From: Nocardia mexicana NBRC 108244
GTDB lineage: Bacteria; Actinomycetota; Actinomycetes; Mycobacteriales; Mycobacteriaceae
Length of the DNA: 64,000 bases
Assembly: GCF_001613165.1 (NCBI RefSeq)
Contig: NZ_BDBV01000007.1
Span: forward strand, 37,975-101,974
Direction of reading: 5' to 3'
The notes beneath the pieces are model-generated. The model had not been told where the DNA came from. It ran no database searches and was given only the letters and a program-made list of their open reading frames with translations. Every line of letters starts with the position of its first letter. The stretch's first letter is position 1. Below are positions 63,464 to 64,000 of this stretch, piece by piece. The position numbers and the translations under genes were made by a program.

Positions 63464-64000
63464 CTAGCTCGAAACCTTGTGGAGCTCCTTGACGTGGTGT
63501 GCCTTCCCGCCCCAGCCGACGTGCGCCTCGGCGCGCATCCGCTCGACCATGTGCGGGTAGTGCAGCTCGAACGCCGGACGCTCCGACCGGATCCGCGGCA
63601 ACTCGTAGAAGTTGTGCCGCGGCGGCGGGCAGGTGGTCGCCCACTCCAGCGAATTCCCGTAGCCCCACGGATCGTCCACCGTCACCACCTCGCCGTACCG
63701 GTAGCTCTTGAAGACGTTCCAGATGAACGGCAGCGTCGAGGCGCCGAGGATGAAGGCGCCGATGGTGGAGATCGTGTTCAGCAGCGTGAACCCGTCCGTG
63801 GGCAGGTAATCCGCGTAGCGGCGCGGCATACCCTCGGCACCCAGCCAGTGCTGCACCAGGAACGTGGTGTGGAAGCCCACCATGGTCGCCCAGAAGTGCC
63901 ACTTGCCCAGGCGTTCGTCCATCATGCGGCCGGTCATCTTCGGGAACCAGAAGTAGATGCCCGCGTAGGTGGCGAACACGATGGTGCCGAAGAGCACGTA
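63464..64000 (-). CDS. ctaD: Cytochrome c oxidase subunit I, C-terminal part
   Basis: Partial: the window ends inside the gene and only the last 178 or so residues are seen. They contain the late helices and [40 protein letters not shown], the typical end of CtaD, followed by a C-terminal extension VKELHKVSS. Heme and copper ligands lie earlier, outside the window. It is the catalytic subunit of the aa3 oxidase in the cytoplasmic membrane. The neighbouring serB confirms the mycobacterial-type order. Confidence 0.95.
   Translation of the reverse strand, partial: YVLFGTIVFATYAGIYFWFPKMTGRMMDERLGKWHFWATMVGFHTTFLVQHWLGAEGMPRRYADYLPTDGFTLLNTISTIGAFILGASTLPFIWNVFKSYRYGEVVTVDDPWGYGNSLEWATTCPPPRHNFYELPRIRSERPAFELHYPHMVERMRAEAHVGWGGKAHHVKELHKVSS

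Overview
This is high-GC actinobacterial DNA, most likely from Nocardia or a close relative in the Nocardiaceae. The reasons are the codon bias, frequent GTG starts, ATGA-type gene overlaps, and a gene backbone that follows, from memory, the Mycobacterium tuberculosis Rv3011c-Rv3043c order: gatA, gatC, ACT protein, ligA, MetE-like protein, mnmA, iscS, PlsC-like acyltransferase, GNAT, the Rv3030-Rv3032 glucan genes, fixA/fixB, left-handed beta-helix acetyltransferase, PQQ-propeller lipoprotein, THUMP-like protein, methyltransferase, echA17-like hydratase, NUDIX, ABC ATPase, serB2 and ctaD. I ran no search; the comparison rests on family recognition and recalled gene order.

Layout. 1-6.0 kb: tRNA amidotransferase (gatCA), ACT protein, GNAT, DNA ligase. 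6.2-14.6 kb: accessory genes, namely an NCS2 purine/uracil-type permease, a MocR regulator facing a cupin, an ArsR-SRPBCC fusion, a GH92 mannosidase-like enzyme, an OLD-like AAA ATPase and a small membrane protein. 14.7-18.3 kb: MetE-like protein and the iscS-mnmA thiouridine pair. 18.4-29.6 kb: MmyB-like regulator/SDR, two exported or glycan-related unknowns, the GNAT/PlsC acyltransferase pair, MarR, PadR and CGNR regulators beside their likely targets (a membrane protein, a DrrAB-type ABC exporter and an alpha/beta hydrolase).

29.7-35.4 kb: the methyltransferase, GH57 branching enzyme and GT4 glucosyltransferase expected to make methylglucose lipopolysaccharide-type glucan, divergent from fixAB. 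The whole block is inverted relative to the mycobacterial order. 35.6-45.5 kb: accessory DNA with a complete conservon (sensor kinase-like CvnA, roadblock CvnB, DUF742 CvnC, GTPase CvnD, degenerate P450 CvnE) followed by a canonical P450, then a LysR/NDH-2 divergent pair. 46-50 kb: small secreted protein, PPOX protein, a heptad-repeat coiled-coil protein, an M4 metalloprotease and DUF1697. 50.3-64 kb: return to the conserved backbone, ending in the C-terminal part of ctaD, which runs off the window.

The strongest unexplained signal is a dispersed REP-like hairpin family with the core TTCCGGC-(9 nt)-GCCGGAA and a conserved loop related to ATGCTTTCG. It usually sits within about 25 bp of a stop codon. 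One copy is a perfect 27-bp inverted pair (BIME-like, 57548-57610), and others seed short tandem arrays at 1-163 and 32523-32610. No IS element, phage, CRISPR array or tRNA/rRNA gene was recognised.
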